Assembly: GCF_039652615.1 (NCBI RefSeq)
Contig: NZ_JBDJAC010000001.1
Coordinates: forward strand, 124,001-188,000
Reading direction: 5' to 3'
DNA length: 64,000 nt
DNA from: Fulvimarina sp039652615
GTDB lineage: Bacteria > Pseudomonadota > Alphaproteobacteria > Rhizobiales > Rhizobiaceae
Shown in pieces: positions 63,389 to 64,000 of the stretch. Positions within the stretch are counted from its first letter, which is position 1, and every line of letters begins with the position of its first letter. The notes beneath the pieces were generated by a model. It was given only the letters and a program-made list of their open reading frames with translations. It was not told the origin of the DNA and made no database searches. Made by a program: the position numbers and the translations under genes.

Positions 63389-63414
63389 GAGGCCGGCTCG
63401 CAGGAGCCGGTCTC
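63389..63414. terminator. Hairpin between convergent aspS and 2H-phosphoesterase genes
   Basis: GAGGCCGGCTC pairs with GAGCCGGTCTC (one wobble) around GCAG, in the short gap between the two stops. It probably serves both transcripts; no T-run is seen. Confidence 0.55.
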
Positions 63415-63423
63415 ATCCTGTCT

Positions 63424-63969
63424 TCAGGCATCGAGCTTCTGATCCACGTCAGGGCTCTTGCGGCAGAACTGAAATTCCCCTGCGGCCTCCCACGGGCCGC
63501 CTCGGTAGGACCAGAGAAGCAGGCCCGTCGCCTCGAAGCTGAACGGCTCGAACGCGCTTTCGAGCTCCTCGTAGAGTTTGCGTGCGACCGAGGCTTCGGC
63601 TTTGTTCTGGATCGTGACATGCGGATTGATCCGCTGGCGGTCCTGCGCTGTCAGATGATCGTAGAAATGTCCCGCGAGATCGGCGCGCAGCCGTTCCGCT
63701 GGTGGGCTATCGACCTCATAGGCAACGCCCTTGCCGAGAAAGCGCAGACCTGAGACGCGGCATTTGATGGGACCCCATTCGGCGACGGTCTTTTCGAGAT
63801 GTCCCGTCACCATCTCCAGCTCATGGCCGGGCAGATGATGGAAGAGCGTCAGATGGGCCGGAATGAGATTTCTCGAAGGCGGAAAATGCTTCTGCCTGAG
63901 CTTTTGAAAGCGCTCGAAGCTCTCGTCGTCGAAGCGCAGGGTCAGGATGAGTGGCGCCTCGTCCGTCAT
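63424..63969 (-). CDS. 2'-5' RNA ligase family (2H phosphoesterase)
   Basis: The 181-residue protein has the two HxT motifs of the 2H superfamily, HLTLFHHLPG near residue 38 and HVTIQNKAEA near residue 116, which form the catalytic pair for 2',3'-cyclic or 2',5' phosphodiester chemistry. ATG 63969 follows AGGGAG; TTG 63975 is an alternative. It is the last gene of the window. Confidence 0.9.
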   Translation of the reverse strand: MTDEAPLILTLRFDDESFERFQKLRQKHFPPSRNLIPAHLTLFHHLPGHELEMVTGHLEKTVAEWGPIKCRVSGLRFLGKGVAYEVDSPPAERLRADLAGHFYDHLTAQDRQRINPHVTIQNKAEASVARKLYEELESAFEPFSFEATGLLLWSYRGGPWEAAGEFQFCRKSPDVDQKLDA

Positions 63970-64000
63970 GGGCAATCGGCTCCCTGAACCCGGTTGTGAT

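Overview
The window is an ordinary-looking stretch of chromosome from an alphaproteobacterium, most likely of the order Hyphomicrobiales (Rhizobiales). Several things point that way: a class I lysyl-tRNA synthetase, the rpsB-tsf-pyrH-frr-uppS-cdsA-rseP-bamA-lpxD-fabZ-lpxA-lpxI-lpxB block with LpxI rather than LpxH, the purMN / perM-hdaA-ppk-ppx / rnd-aspS block, clpS-clpA beside a phasin, an EipB-family (DUF1849) protein, and high-GC coding sequence throughout. The family or genus cannot be fixed from sequence reading alone. I see no prophage, integron, CRISPR array, IS element or long repeat.

Layout. 1-7.0 kb: an S24-type repressor, a nuclease-fold membrane protein, lysK, a TerB-like protein, and a divergent pair made of an orphan solute-binding protein and a large family 2 glycosyltransferase. 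7.2-11.1 kb: a small ORF, acylphosphatase, lipB, tRNA-Leu(GAG), mgtE and a LiuR-like MerR regulator. 11.2-17.8 kb: a DUF1624 acyltransferase with a cysteine-rich tail, aldo/keto reductase, MscS channel, YdcF-like protein, a DUF3253 gene broken by an amber codon, DUF599, DUF1489 and two small ORFs. 17.9-29.5 kb: a D,D-carboxypeptidase with SPOR domain, phasin, clpS-clpA, an AzlCD pair, HIT, DedA, a ridA-GDPD-FemAB-like operon and eipB. 29.6-43.3 kb: the translation / envelope / lipid A biogenesis superoperon. 43.4-50 kb: a decayed MFS transporter, GST, a secreted protein, rlmJ, an ene-reductase and a six-repeat DUF1217 protein. 50.1-64 kb: a lone molybdopterin oxidoreductase, purN-purM, perM-hdaA-ppk-ppx, rnd, aspS and a 2H phosphoesterase.

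How the genes work together. The central block makes ribosomal protein S2, EF-Ts and ribosome recycling factor. It then makes undecaprenyl-PP and CDP-diacylglycerol, matures envelope stress signalling (RseP) and the outer-membrane insertase (BamA), and finishes with lipid A disaccharide synthesis (LpxD, LpxA, LpxI, LpxB, with FabZ tuning hydroxyacyl supply). The last block couples purine synthesis, replication control (HdaA), polyphosphate turnover (Ppk, Ppx) and RNA and tRNA metabolism.

I did not find a convincing new multi-gene system. The best leads are the six-repeat DUF1217 protein outside any visible flagellar cluster, the glycosyltransferase carrying a GspE/MshE-N-like amino-terminal domain, the cysteine-rich tail fused to the DUF1624 acyltransferase, the absence of dxr between cdsA and rseP, two recognisably decayed genes, three small ORFs, and several strong intercistronic hairpins. 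Start sites were chosen by ribosome-binding site, overlap and family length, and are often shorter than the maximal ORF.
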